A program made the position numbers and the translations under genes. The notes beneath the pieces are model-generated. The model ran no database searches, had not been told where the DNA came from, and worked only from the letters and a program-made list of their open reading frames with translations. A stretch of 13,400 nucleotides of DNA from Candidatus Pacearchaeota archaeon (GTDB lineage Archaea; Nanobdellota; Nanobdellia; Pacearchaeales; GW2011-AR1), in the NCBI GenBank assembly GCA_002688875.1, contig NZDU01000051.1, forward strand, positions 1 through 13,400, in the 5' to 3' direction. Below, in pieces: positions 1 to 7,885 of the stretch; the stretch's first letter is position 1, and every line of letters starts with the position of its first letter.

Positions 1-456
1 TGGTATTTTATCTGTACCAATCCAAACTACTTTCTTTGCCCATTTAACTACTTTCTTTTCCCACTCGGGAACTGCAGAGAAATGTAAATAATTTTTTAAT
101 CCTAAATCAAAACCAGCCTTTAACGATAAATCTAACGACACGTGAACACATAAAGATTCTATTTTATCTTTATTGTACTCTATTACTTTATGTGGTGTAT
201 AATATCCATGTAGAATATGAATCTTTCTTGCATTTTTTATTGTTTCTTCAAATCCACGAGGATCATATCCTTGCCAAACAATCTCTATTGGACTATCATA
301 TTTAATTTTTATATTTTCAGGTCTACGGCGATGAATTAGTAACTTACTTGGATAATCTAATTTAGGGGCTACCTCTCGTAACCAATTATTAACCCAAACG
401 TCTGAGCCACCATAAACCATAGAACCACCACCTGTTGAATAATAAACATCATACAT
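1..456 (-). CDS. Glycosyltransferase, probably GT-B fold (N-terminal part, cut by the left window edge)
   Basis: This gene reads from an ATG at 456 to the window edge, giving 152 codons with no stop; its C-terminus lies outside. The protein starts with a Gly-rich strand-loop, YYSTGGGSMVYGGSDVW (residues 5-21), then an amphipathic stretch with NNWLREVAPKL. That is the usual opening of GT4/GT1-like GT-B enzymes, where a GG loop after the first strand contacts the acceptor. Further on, HILHGYY (about residue 90) and CVHVSLDLS (about 112) fit the strand-turn pattern of such an N-terminal domain. The donor-binding half is not visible, so the sugar cannot be named. The gene starts 4 bases after the stop of the aminotransferase upstream, so it is probably co-translated with it. 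Its first ~40 codons are repeated at 12571-12691. Glycosyltransferase is likely; the exact family is inferred. Confidence 0.7.
   Translation of the reverse strand, partial: MYDVYYSTGGGSMVYGGSDVWVNNWLREVAPKLDYPSKLLIHRRRPENIKIKYDSPIEIVWQGYDPRGFEETIKNARKIHILHGYYTPHKVIEYNKDKIESLCVHVSLDLSLKAGFDLGLKNYLHFSAVPEWEKKVVKWAKKVVWIGTDKIP
339..456 (-). repeat. Direct repeat copy A (5' end of the intact left-edge glycosyltransferase)
   Basis: This stretch aligns with 12571-12691 in the same orientation. By hand count there are about 18 mismatches in 115 aligned bases (~84% identity) plus one 3-base gap next to the start codon. Similarity begins at the ATG and stops after the codons for YPSKLL. Confidence 0.85.
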
Positions 457-460
457 TACA

Positions 461-1597
461 TTACCATCCTGATCTAATACATTCTATAATATATTCTCTT
501 TGTTCTTTAGTAACCCACCAACCTACTGGAATTGAAATTAATTGTGGTATAATTTTATCTACCGTATGTAAATGAATTTTAAATTCTGATACGCAAGTGT
601 GAATATCATTTCTCTCATGAACCTGTGAGACCATAATATTACATTCTTTCATATGGTTCATAAAACCTTGTCTATTATCAACCAACATACTATAAATCCA
701 AAATGAAGATTGTCTATCAGATTTTCTTTCTAAAACTGTAACACCAGAAACATTAGATAATTCATCGTCATAATATTTTGCATTATCTCTATGCTTACTA
801 ACAATTTCATCCATATATTTTAAATTTCCTAAACCAACAGCCGCACTAACATCATTCATATGAAATTTAAATCCCCATTCTTTAATATCTTCTTCACATC
901 TAAAATCTTTTCTATTGGTTTCTCTATCAATACCATACCATCTTAATAATTTGGCCCTATCATATAATTCTCTATGAGGTAAAATCATCATACCACCATC
1001 TACTGCAGTAATATGTTTTATTGCTTGAAAACTATAAGTACATATATTACCATGATTACCTAACATCTTTCCTTTATATGTAGATCCCATAGCATGTGCA
1101 CAATCTTCTATTACTGCTGGTTTGAATCCATATAAGTCATATGTTTTATTTTGTATTTCTTTTACCCTATCTAAATCTACAGGATAGCCACCCCAATGAA
1201 CTACATAAATAACTTTAGTATTTGGTGTAATCTTTCTTTCTAAATCATCCAAATCCATATTAAAATTATCTGGATTTACATCAACCCATTTTATTTTAAA
1301 GTTATTTGCTAATACAGGCCAATTTGTAGCTGTACAAGTTAATGGTGTGCACAACACTTCATCACCAAGTTTTAATCCATCCCATCTATCAGATTTATTT
1401 TTTAGTAAATGAAATGCTAAATGTTCAGCTGATGTAGCACTATTAGTTGTAACTATATACTCATTATCAAATATATTTTTTAATTCATTTTCAAATTCAT
1501 CTACTTTTGATCCCTGTCCTATAAATCCACTACCCAAAACTTCAAGGGCATTTTGTTTAGATTCGTCTGACATAAATACTTTGAATAGTGGTATCAT
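461..1597 (-). CDS. DegT/DnrJ/EryC1/StrS-family sugar aminotransferase (PLP-dependent), full length
   Basis: At 378 residues this is the normal length for nucleotide-sugar aminotransferases, which move an amino group, usually from glutamate, onto a keto-sugar nucleotide. Visible family marks are the opening IPLFKVFMSDE, GSGFIGQGSKVDEFE (22-36), TNSATSAEHLAFHLL (51-65), VIEDCAHAMG (162-171) with Asp165 expected to hold the PLP ring nitrogen, and TYSFQAIKHITAVDGG (187-202) with Lys194 as the Schiff-base lysine. The C-terminal domain (about 250-378) is present, unlike in the short homologue at 8473-9102. The ATG at 1597 shares one base with the stop of the upstream fusion gene (TAATG), so the two are probably translationally coupled. 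Perosamine-synthase or QdtB-like enzymes are the closest type I recognise. The product sugar cannot be fixed from sequence. Confidence 0.92.
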   Translation of the reverse strand: MIPLFKVFMSDESKQNALEVLGSGFIGQGSKVDEFENELKNIFDNEYIVTTNSATSAEHLAFHLLKNKSDRWDGLKLGDEVLCTPLTCTATNWPVLANNFKIKWVDVNPDNFNMDLDDLERKITPNTKVIYVVHWGGYPVDLDRVKEIQNKTYDLYGFKPAVIEDCAHAMGSTYKGKMLGNHGNICTYSFQAIKHITAVDGGMMILPHRELYDRAKLLRWYGIDRETNRKDFRCEEDIKEWGFKFHMNDVSAAVGLGNLKYMDEIVSKHRDNAKYYDDELSNVSGVTVLERKSDRQSSFWIYSMLVDNRQGFMNHMKECNIMVSQVHERNDIHTCVSEFKIHLHTVDKIIPQLISIPVGWWVTKEQREYIIECIRSGW

Positions 1598-2916
1598 TAT
1601 TTTTTCTCTATTATAGCTAATACAAATGTTCCAGATTGTCTATGACCAGTTCCTTCATTATATTCTACTTCTTTAATTGTTCCGTCCCACAATTTTGCAC
1701 ATTCTCTAACAGCTGGAGGTTCGGGTGGCCATCCAGTATCTCCCGCCACGATTATATATCCTTTAAAATTTTCATTAGAATAAATTTTATCACATAAATA
1801 TTTATTGTCTTCATCAACATTATTGGGCCAGAAATAATAAACATCTGCCTTCGGAAAATCATCAAAATCAAGTTCATAATAATCTCCCCTCATAACATCC
1901 AATCCCCTCTCAATAGCTGGATTTATCCTACCACTATATTCTAAACCAACAACCTTCTTTGCATATTTAGACATAAAAACCATATTATCACCTTCAGCAC
2001 ATCCCAATTCACATACAACTTTATCTGTTATGATATCTTTTATTGATTCTGATATGGCCTTGGGTGATCGGTAAGGGGATGTTGTAACACTCCATAAATC
2101 ATCACAATACCAAATAAAATTTTTACTTTCCTTATCATGATAAACAGTATTGTAATAAAAATTTTCCAGCCGTTTTTTCTCCTCAATGCGCCACTTACAA
2201 AAACCATAATCTCGATATTGTTCTTTACAATATTGTGTGTCTTGTACATCATCATCCAATCTACGCAATTTATATCCCATTTTTAAAAAAATACTTGTGC
2301 TCTCTACTTCTCCTATTTCTTCTGCATCGTTATACTCTTTTGAATTTGAATATGGAATATTCCCATAAAATTGAACTAATTCTTTTAAAAAACGCCGATG
2401 AGTACATCCCTGACCACTATGACAATGTGGCCATATATATTTCTGTGGGGGTCCCTCTCGAATACAATCTTTAGCAATTCCATGTTGAGTACCAACAAAT
2501 GCACACGTTTCATCTCTTTCTAAAACATCAATACACATTCCAACATAACCTTCTTTAAACCAATTTTCGTCATCTTCAGTAAAAAACCAATAATCATATT
2601 CATCTTGATATTTTTTCCATACATAATCTCTTGATTTAAAACCGTACCCTTCTCCATTGTCCCACGGCCTATTCATTGTTATTATAGTTCCATTTTTTGT
2701 CTTAGTTCCATTTAAAGAATCTAATAATTCTATTACCCTATAATTATTTTCTTCTAATAAATGATTGACTATTATAGTATCACAGTCTGTTCCCTTATCT
2801 ATATTTTTTTCCATTTCTATCATAACATTAAACATATCTAAGGTTTCATTGTAATCCAATGGCCATTTTCTTCTTGGTCCAAAATAAGTTGTTACTACTT
2901 TACATGCATTTTTCAT
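1597..2916 (-). CDS. Fusion protein: GT-A-like glycosyltransferase domain plus C-terminal SAM-dependent methyltransferase
   Basis: The 439-residue protein appears to contain two enzymes. Residues 1 to about 265 look like a GT-A type glycosyltransferase: a strand KVVTTYFGPR near the start, a long helical stretch, then DYWFFTEDDENWF (108-120), where the EDD cluster sits where GT-A enzymes place their metal/nucleotide-binding DxD. Residues about 285-439 form a class I SAM methyltransferase. KVVCELGCAEGDN (299-311) is motif I, VVGLEYSGR (322-330) supplies the acidic end of strand 2, and the rest follows the alternating strand pattern to the C-terminus (GTFVLAIIEKK). The methyltransferase half is clear; the glycosyltransferase half is inferred from fold pattern and context. 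A plausible job is adding a sugar and O-methylating it, perhaps as a chain cap. It starts 2 bases after the cytidylyltransferase stop and overlaps the aminotransferase start by one base. Confidence 0.72.
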   Translation of the reverse strand: MKNACKVVTTYFGPRRKWPLDYNETLDMFNVMIEMEKNIDKGTDCDTIIVNHLLEENNYRVIELLDSLNGTKTKNGTIITMNRPWDNGEGYGFKSRDYVWKKYQDEYDYWFFTEDDENWFKEGYVGMCIDVLERDETCAFVGTQHGIAKDCIREGPPQKYIWPHCHSGQGCTHRRFLKELVQFYGNIPYSNSKEYNDAEEIGEVESTSIFLKMGYKLRRLDDDVQDTQYCKEQYRDYGFCKWRIEEKKRLENFYYNTVYHDKESKNFIWYCDDLWSVTTSPYRSPKAISESIKDIITDKVVCELGCAEGDNMVFMSKYAKKVVGLEYSGRINPAIERGLDVMRGDYYELDFDDFPKADVYYFWPNNVDEDNKYLCDKIYSNENFKGYIIVAGDTGWPPEPPAVRECAKLWDGTIKEVEYNEGTGHRQSGTFVLAIIEKK

Positions 2917-2918
2917 TA

Positions 2919-3350
2919 TTATAATTCATCTTCTTTTTTAAATTTATTTCTAATTTCGGTTGTTGACATTTGTTTCGAATATGGAAAATATATAATTTTT
3001 ACTCCGTAATTTTTTAATATTTTTTCATACTTCATCCAGGTAGGTGATTCATACCAATCATCCCCAACAAATAATATATCATATTTAATCTTTTCATATG
3101 CCCTTACTTTATCTATTTCATTCTGAGGAATAGCAGTATCGACACACCGTATACTACGAACTATTTCAATACGATGTTCATATGGTATAACACACTTTTC
3201 CTTTTTATGTGAAACTATACCATCTATCGTAACGGCCACAATTAAATGATCACACATCGATTTTGCATTTCTTAAAATATTTAAATGTCCCACATGGAAC
3301 ATATCAAATGAACCACAAGTATATCCTATTATTTTCTTATCTGATTTCAT
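2919..3350 (-). CDS. TagD-like cytidylyltransferase (glycerol-3-phosphate cytidylyltransferase family)
   Basis: This family joins CTP to a phospho-alcohol such as glycerol-3-phosphate, giving a CDP-activated alcohol. The 143-residue product covers a complete small nucleotidyltransferase domain. It shows GYTCGSFDMFHVGHL with the HxGH motif at 19-22, YEHR (57-60), LFVGDDW (93-99) and the closing QMSTTEIR (127-134), all in the order seen in TagD. I start it at the ATG at 3350, which overlaps the LicD gene's TGA as ATGA and has AAGGG 10 bases upstream. An in-frame TTG at 3356 would add only two residues and sits too close to that site. The partner LicD protein directly upstream uses CDP-alcohols, so the two probably form one phospho-alcohol decoration step. 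Substrate is uncertain: glycerol, ribitol and choline-type phosphates are all possible. Confidence 0.9.
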   Translation of the reverse strand: MKSDKKIIGYTCGSFDMFHVGHLNILRNAKSMCDHLIVAVTIDGIVSHKKEKCVIPYEHRIEIVRSIRCVDTAIPQNEIDKVRAYEKIKYDILFVGDDWYESPTWMKYEKILKNYGVKIIYFPYSKQMSTTEIRNKFKKEDEL

Positions 3351-4870
3351 ATCCAATCATCCCTTAAAACATATCCACCTGGTTTTCCATTTCTAATTGG
3401 ATCACCATCAATGGAATCTTTACCATATCTTGAATCTTGTGTTATATATTCAATAGAGTTAGATGGACATTTAAATTTAAAACCTTCTAACATTATTTCT
3501 TCTAAATCATTATCAAAATATTTTTTATCAACCGCCCTTTTTAATTTTAATCCAGAAACACCATGTGCATTACTAACCACATCATCTTTAGCTGATATAT
3601 ATTTATTACCATATTCAATATAACATCTACGTTCTGTACCAGTTATATTTCCTTCAGAAAACATATAATTTATTTCTTCAATTTGATCGACATGCCTATG
3701 AAGTCTACCAGCATAAAATTTTTCTGCATTAAAATTAGTTATATAATTAATATTCTCATTACTAATACCATCAGGATTGTCTATTTGAAATAAACCAATA
3801 TCTGTATCATCATCAAACAAAGGTATCCTTCCATTTCTTACTGCCCCCAATAAAGTTCCACAATCAATCCACCATTTTATTCCTTTATTAGTAAAATTTT
3901 CGCATGTTTTTTTAAGATGTTCGGCCATGATTTTTTTACAATAACGAGATGTATATGGTGACCAAGAATTATAATAACAATCATATAACCTTTTTGGTGT
4001 TGTAATTATACCAGAAAAAGAATCAATTCTCATTTCCCTAAAAACTTTATCACCAAAAATACGATAAAGATATGGAATGGGATTTCCTAAACTAAACACT
4101 TTAATTGGCCCATAACTATAAATTTTTAATTCTGATTTTTCTTCTATAGTAACATCGGGGTTATAATCTATTTGAATATAAATATCATCCGTCAAAATAA
4201 TCTTTTCTCCAGATAAAGTTATTTTATTTTCTTTAAATGTATTTCGTAAATTTTCAATTTTATTTTTATATTTAGAATCACAACCGATATGAATACATTT
4301 ACTATATACTATATGATTTCTATTTCTAACTGCCCCTAAACACGAACTCCTTATAAGAAAATATTCAACTCCAGCATCAACTAAAATATCATGAGTTATA
4401 CTCATAAGTTCATAAAAATTATATACAAGACTATGAGAATTAATACTATATTCGACCGGCGTATATTCAAGAATATAACAATCATCTTCTTCAGTAATTT
4501 CCCAATCTTTCATATCTATCAATTTATCTACACCATCTATCTTACTAATAAAAATTATATCACTAACATAAGAAATATATTTCAAAAAATTTTTTTCTAA
4601 ATAATCTAAATCCGTGCTATCCAAAACTAACAAATCACATTCAATAGGAATTAAAGGATTTAAAATAACTTTTTTTTCTATAGAAAATTCATTTAAATGA
4701 CTATACATTTTATTCCCAAGAAGATTATCAATAGTATTCATACCTTGCTCTATTGCATTATAAATTAGTTTATTATCAGGTTGATCAGATATAACTACGG
4801 TATTTATGGAATCTACTGCATAATATTTTATTAAATTTAACGTCTTTTGGTATTGGTCTAACATTTTCAT
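3347..4870 (-). CDS. LicD-family phosphotransferase with two LicD-like domains, the first degenerate
   Basis: LicD proteins transfer a phospho-alcohol (classically phosphocholine from CDP-choline) onto surface glycans. The C-terminal part (about 310-507) is a clear LicD domain: WWIDCGTLLGAVRNGRIP (333-350) followed by the acidic DDDTD (353-357) and a later EGFKFKCP (462-469). The middle part (about 148-300) repeats the layout, with YFLIRSSCLGAVRNRNHI (170-187), but SKCIHIGC stands where the acidic cluster should be, so this copy looks catalytically dead. Residues 1 to about 145 form an alpha/beta stretch I cannot assign. A strong AAGGAG lies 3 bases before the ATG at 4870 and 9 bases before a second in-frame ATG at 4864, so translation may begin at 4864. 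Its stop overlaps the cytidylyltransferase start (ATGA), and it shares one base with the upstream stop. Confidence 0.85.
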   Translation of the reverse strand: MKMLDQYQKTLNLIKYYAVDSINTVVISDQPDNKLIYNAIEQGMNTIDNLLGNKMYSHLNEFSIEKKVILNPLIPIECDLLVLDSTDLDYLEKNFLKYISYVSDIIFISKIDGVDKLIDMKDWEITEEDDCYILEYTPVEYSINSHSLVYNFYELMSITHDILVDAGVEYFLIRSSCLGAVRNRNHIVYSKCIHIGCDSKYKNKIENLRNTFKENKITLSGEKIILTDDIYIQIDYNPDVTIEEKSELKIYSYGPIKVFSLGNPIPYLYRIFGDKVFREMRIDSFSGIITTPKRLYDCYYNSWSPYTSRYCKKIMAEHLKKTCENFTNKGIKWWIDCGTLLGAVRNGRIPLFDDDTDIGLFQIDNPDGISNENINYITNFNAEKFYAGRLHRHVDQIEEINYMFSEGNITGTERRCYIEYGNKYISAKDDVVSNAHGVSGLKLKRAVDKKYFDNDLEEIMLEGFKFKCPSNSIEYITQDSRYGKDSIDGDPIRNGKPGGYVLRDDWI

Positions 4871-6000
4871 TATCTCCTTATAAGTTTAACATCATCGTAT
4901 TTTAAATCAACTAACATTTGATAATGATCTTCTTTTGTTTTTGTTGGTAATTCACACCAATCCATTACTTCATTAAAATAGTCAATATCATTGTTCATCT
5001 TATCAAAATCACATTTTCTATTATTACATTTTAAATCATCTCCTATTTCAGTAAATAATTTATATTGAAATTCATTCATTTTTTCAAAGTGTTTACCCTC
5101 AAAACTTCTATTTTCCATTTTATCTTTCTTTTTCTTATCAACAATTAATACTCTAGCATTTGGAAATATCTCTATAAGATATTCTATCCATATCATATTA
5201 AATGGTTTCTTAAATCCCCATTTTAAATCTAATGAATTATCTCCCCAAAATAAAGATAACATATTAACAAATTCTCTTTTAAATAAATCTAATTCGGCTG
5301 AATTCACAATACCATTCTTACCTAAAATTAACCATTCTCGTGCAACTTCAGAATTAGAAATTAATTGAAATATATTATCGATGTTATTACCCACATCCTT
5401 ATATAACTTTTCTTTAATTATTTGTCTAACAAAATACCATTGTAAAATTGTTATAGCTGTTGATTCAAATGTTTTCCTATCCTCAGATCTACAAACATCA
5501 TTACCTATAAATAAACCGCAATACTTTAACATTTTTGCTATATAAGATGTTCCCCCTCCAGGAGCACCACAGATAAAAATTGGTTCTTTATTAATATTAT
5601 TAAAAATATATTCACCATCAAACTTATGTATATCTTCTGAAAATCTATTTTGTAATTCAGAAATATGTGGTGTCTTATAAGTTATTTTTTTTATTAATTT
5701 ATCATTTTTAGTTATATAGATACCAATATCACTAAATTTATCATCATCTTCTAATTCTGGTCTATCTAAATTTGTATGTATCCAATGATTAGACATTATT
5801 GTTGCGGTGAAATGAAAATATCCACGCAACTTATTAACAAAAGATATCCTATAAAGTTCATCTACAGTATTAGTATTTCTCATATCTGCTTTAATCCAAA
5901 GTCTTTGTTTGTCTGCATCCCAAAAATCTGTTAATATCAAAATTTCAGTTTCACTTAATTTATAAATTTTTTCTGAAAGTAAAAAATTATTCATTTTCAT
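4870..6000 (-). CDS. Sulfotransferase-like P-loop protein with an N-terminal beta-rich extension
   Basis: Residues about 139-376 resemble PAPS-dependent sulfotransferases. PIFICGAPGGGTSYIAKML (140-158) occupies the place of the 5'-phosphosulfate-binding loop, with the GTS that normally follows it. WGFKKP (261-266) and FPNARVLIVD (279-288) match the later strand and 3'-phosphate-binding regions. The basic residue usually found in the loop (as in PKAGTT or PRSGTS) is Gly here, so PAPS binding or activity is uncertain. A nucleotide-binding enzyme of another kind is the main alternative. Residues 1 to about 138 are rich in beta strands (for example LILTDFWDADKQRLWIKADM) and may bind substrate. 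No signal peptide or membrane segment is visible. A second in-frame ATG at 5994 is also possible; neither start has a strong ribosome binding site. In this cluster it would sulfate a sugar of the finished glycan. Confidence 0.62.
   Translation of the reverse strand: MKMNNFLLSEKIYKLSETEILILTDFWDADKQRLWIKADMRNTNTVDELYRISFVNKLRGYFHFTATIMSNHWIHTNLDRPELEDDDKFSDIGIYITKNDKLIKKITYKTPHISELQNRFSEDIHKFDGEYIFNNINKEPIFICGAPGGGTSYIAKMLKYCGLFIGNDVCRSEDRKTFESTAITILQWYFVRQIIKEKLYKDVGNNIDNIFQLISNSEVAREWLILGKNGIVNSAELDLFKREFVNMLSLFWGDNSLDLKWGFKKPFNMIWIEYLIEIFPNARVLIVDKKKKDKMENRSFEGKHFEKMNEFQYKLFTEIGDDLKCNNRKCDFDKMNNDIDYFNEVMDWCELPTKTKEDHYQMLVDLKYDDVKLIRR
4874..4879 (-). promoter_or_regulatory. Ribosome binding site, AAGGAG, for the LicD gene
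   Basis: AAGGAG on the minus strand lies 3 bases before the ATG at 4870 and 9 bases before the in-frame ATG at 4864. The second spacing is the better one and argues that translation begins at 4864, two codons in. The site lies inside the last codons of the sulfotransferase-like gene. Confidence 0.65.
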
Positions 6001-6014
6001 TCTTTTCTATTTTT

Positions 6015-7157
6015 TTATAATAAAAGGTCATAGTTTCCATCTTTTTTTATATTATTAATATCATTTGAAGTCCATTCTTTTTTATAAAACCAATCCCATT
6101 CTCTTGTATATTCATTATATAAATTTGCTTCTATCCTATATATATTTTTATCTTCTATATCAGGTAATTGGGACCAAAATGATTTATTATGATCAGTTAA
6201 AGAAATTTTCTTTTCAAAGGAAAGTTTATCATTAATAAAAAATGATATATGAAAATTATTATTTACATCACTAAACATAGAATTATTAAATGTCTGAGAT
6301 TTATTCTCTCTATCCCAATGATTAATAATAATAAACATTGGTTTTAATCCATGATGTTCATTTTCAGATAATAATACAGTTCCTAATAAATGAAAATTTT
6401 TAATTTTTGGGTTTATATTTTTAGAATGTATTGGTGGTTTTGAATGCATTAGATTCATATCAGAATTAGGGAATTTACTTTCATATGGTATTTTTCCATC
6501 TCTAATATTCAAAATATATTCATCTTTAACATTTTTTAAACAAGTAAATATATGGTGTTCTAACCCAAGTTCCCATATAGTTTTAGAAAAATCAATATTA
6601 TCTATCATAAAATCTACATCGGAAAAGAAAAAATCACAATTAACTGAATCTACATCTTTATTATTTTTAATAATTTGATATGTTTCAAACCAAGCCTTTT
6701 TATTACTATTCAAAGTTTCCTCATAAATATCATAAAAACTATGTAAGTCTGAAATATTAATTATATCATCATTATCCATAAAAAAAACATATTTTTTATT
6801 TCTCGCCTTTGCCATATAAAATGAATTTTTAATATTACTCAAAACGGCAGGATGGTGATCATATAAACTTTTTGAAAACCGAGTCAATAATACTTTTATT
6901 GGATCATAATGCCAAAACCAACTTTCAATAATATTATTCGATGATCCGCCATCATATATATTATTATTCTTATCATACACATAATAACTAACTAAATTTT
7001 GAATTGTAGTTGATATGGGATAATGAGATACTAAACAGATATCAATATCTAATAAACTTAAATTTAATATACAATCATGAAGTAATTTATTCTGTTCTAT
7101 TGTTTCTGCCCACGTATTTATAACAATAATGGATTCTTCTTTAAATTTAGTATTCAT
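6015..7157 (-). CDS. Protein of uncertain function resembling a GT-A glycosyltransferase
   Basis: I do not recognise this 380-residue protein with certainty. Its first 200 residues read like a GT-A fold. A first strand, IIVINTWAETIEQ (10-22), is followed by LDIDICLVSHYPIS (36-49), then KKYVFFMDNDDIINISDL (121-138), where the hydrophobic strand ending in DNDD is the usual position of a metal-binding DxD. The C-terminal ~150 residues are rich in alternating strands and aromatic residues, may be an added substrate-binding domain, and include HLLGTVLLSENEHHG and IIINHWDRENK. It has no signal peptide or membrane helix. It lies 14 bases upstream of the sulfotransferase-like gene and starts 1 base after the methyltransferase stop. 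Its first nine codons nearly repeat those of that upstream neighbour. Base composition is even more AT-rich than the flanking genes, with many Asn, Ile and Lys codons. Confidence 0.5.
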   Translation of the reverse strand: MNTKFKEESIIVINTWAETIEQNKLLHDCILNLSLLDIDICLVSHYPISTTIQNLVSYYVYDKNNNIYDGGSSNNIIESWFWHYDPIKVLLTRFSKSLYDHHPAVLSNIKNSFYMAKARNKKYVFFMDNDDIINISDLHSFYDIYEETLNSNKKAWFETYQIIKNNKDVDSVNCDFFFSDVDFMIDNIDFSKTIWELGLEHHIFTCLKNVKDEYILNIRDGKIPYESKFPNSDMNLMHSKPPIHSKNINPKIKNFHLLGTVLLSENEHHGLKPMFIIINHWDRENKSQTFNNSMFSDVNNNFHISFFINDKLSFEKKISLTDHNKSFWSQLPDIEDKNIYRIEANLYNEYTREWDWFYKKEWTSNDINNIKKDGNYDLLL

Positions 7158-7158
7158 G

Positions 7159-7860
7159 TTATTGTCTCACCATTATAATATTATTGAGTTTGCCAGGTAT
7201 ATTCTTACTCATACACTTCCAACCAAGATTTTCTAAAAAAAACTTAACATAAATACCCTTACCGATATCTTCTGTAATCTCTATTCTTTTTCTTGATGAT
7301 TTACTCAAATCCGAGTCGTACCAAAACCAATCAACCCACATTGGAGCAAACCAATTATCATCTACAATAACCAATGCATCCCAAGATAATTTTTTATAGA
7401 TAGCTACTATCTCTTTCAAATGATGATGCATTGAAGGCCAAGGTTTTTGTAAATTTAAATCATATGAATCTTGATGTAAAATATCTATATTTTGTCCTTT
7501 ATAATTCTTTAAATATTCAACCGAATCCGAATGTATATATTCTATAACATCCGAAAATTCTTTTGTTTGTTCTTTACAAGATTCTATTCTATTTTCATCT
7601 ATATCAATGGTTATTAATTTTCCCCCAACATGATTTTTTATAAAATCACCCAATATATATGTAGAACCCGTTTCTTTAGCTATTGAAGTTCCTGTTTCAA
7701 CCATGCATATAGGTCTCTCAATCTGATACATTTTTTCTATCATAAACAACCAAGATTCATATCTATAAGAATCATGATAAAGTTGAGTATCTTCAGGACA
7801 TAATAACTCATTATTTTTATATTTTTCTAAAAAGGTTTCTGCTTTAAATTTAATATTCAT
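7159..7860 (-). CDS. SAM-dependent methyltransferase-like protein (class I / cephalosporin-hydroxylase-like)
   Basis: The 233-residue protein carries a Rossmann-type methyltransferase core. CMVETGTSIAKETGST (52-67) is motif I, KLITIDIDENR (81-91) is strand 2 with the acidic residue that would hold the SAM ribose, YIHSDSVEYLKN (108-119) is motif III-like, and IDILHQDS (125-132) and ALVIVDDNWF (162-171) close the core. Sets of this type include sugar O-methyltransferases and CmcI/cephalosporin-hydroxylase-like enzymes, where the Asp residues near strands 4 and 5 may bind a metal. The ordinary prediction is O-methylation of a sugar hydroxyl in this cluster's glycan. The exact acceptor cannot be read. 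It is complete, with no signal peptide or membrane segment. The start at 7860 has no strong ribosome binding site, and the gene sits 25 bases after the acetyltransferase stop. Confidence 0.72.
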   Translation of the reverse strand: MNIKFKAETFLEKYKNNELLCPEDTQLYHDSYRYESWLFMIEKMYQIERPICMVETGTSIAKETGSTYILGDFIKNHVGGKLITIDIDENRIESCKEQTKEFSDVIEYIHSDSVEYLKNYKGQNIDILHQDSYDLNLQKPWPSMHHHLKEIVAIYKKLSWDALVIVDDNWFAPMWVDWFWYDSDLSKSSRKRIEITEDIGKGIYVKFFLENLGWKCMSKNIPGKLNNIIMVRQ

Positions 7861-7885
7861 ATTAAGGTTTCTACTTTTTCCTGCA

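Noticed and set aside
2040..2255. Open frame of 71 codons on the minus strand inside the glycosyltransferase-methyltransferase gene
   Set aside because: It is a frame shadow of a well-supported longer gene, with no recognisable protein features.
2235..2474. Open frame of 79 codons on the plus strand
   Set aside because: It is antisense to a supported gene, and its Leu/Ile-rich composition is what AT-rich antisense gives.
3411..4600. Two plus-strand open frames (3411-3623 and 4391-4600)
   Set aside because: Both lie wholly inside the LicD gene on the opposite strand and show no start signal or domain.
7115..7122. TATAAATA on the minus strand, as in T4-type late promoters
   Set aside because: It lies inside a coding region, and several such 8-mers are expected by chance at this AT content.
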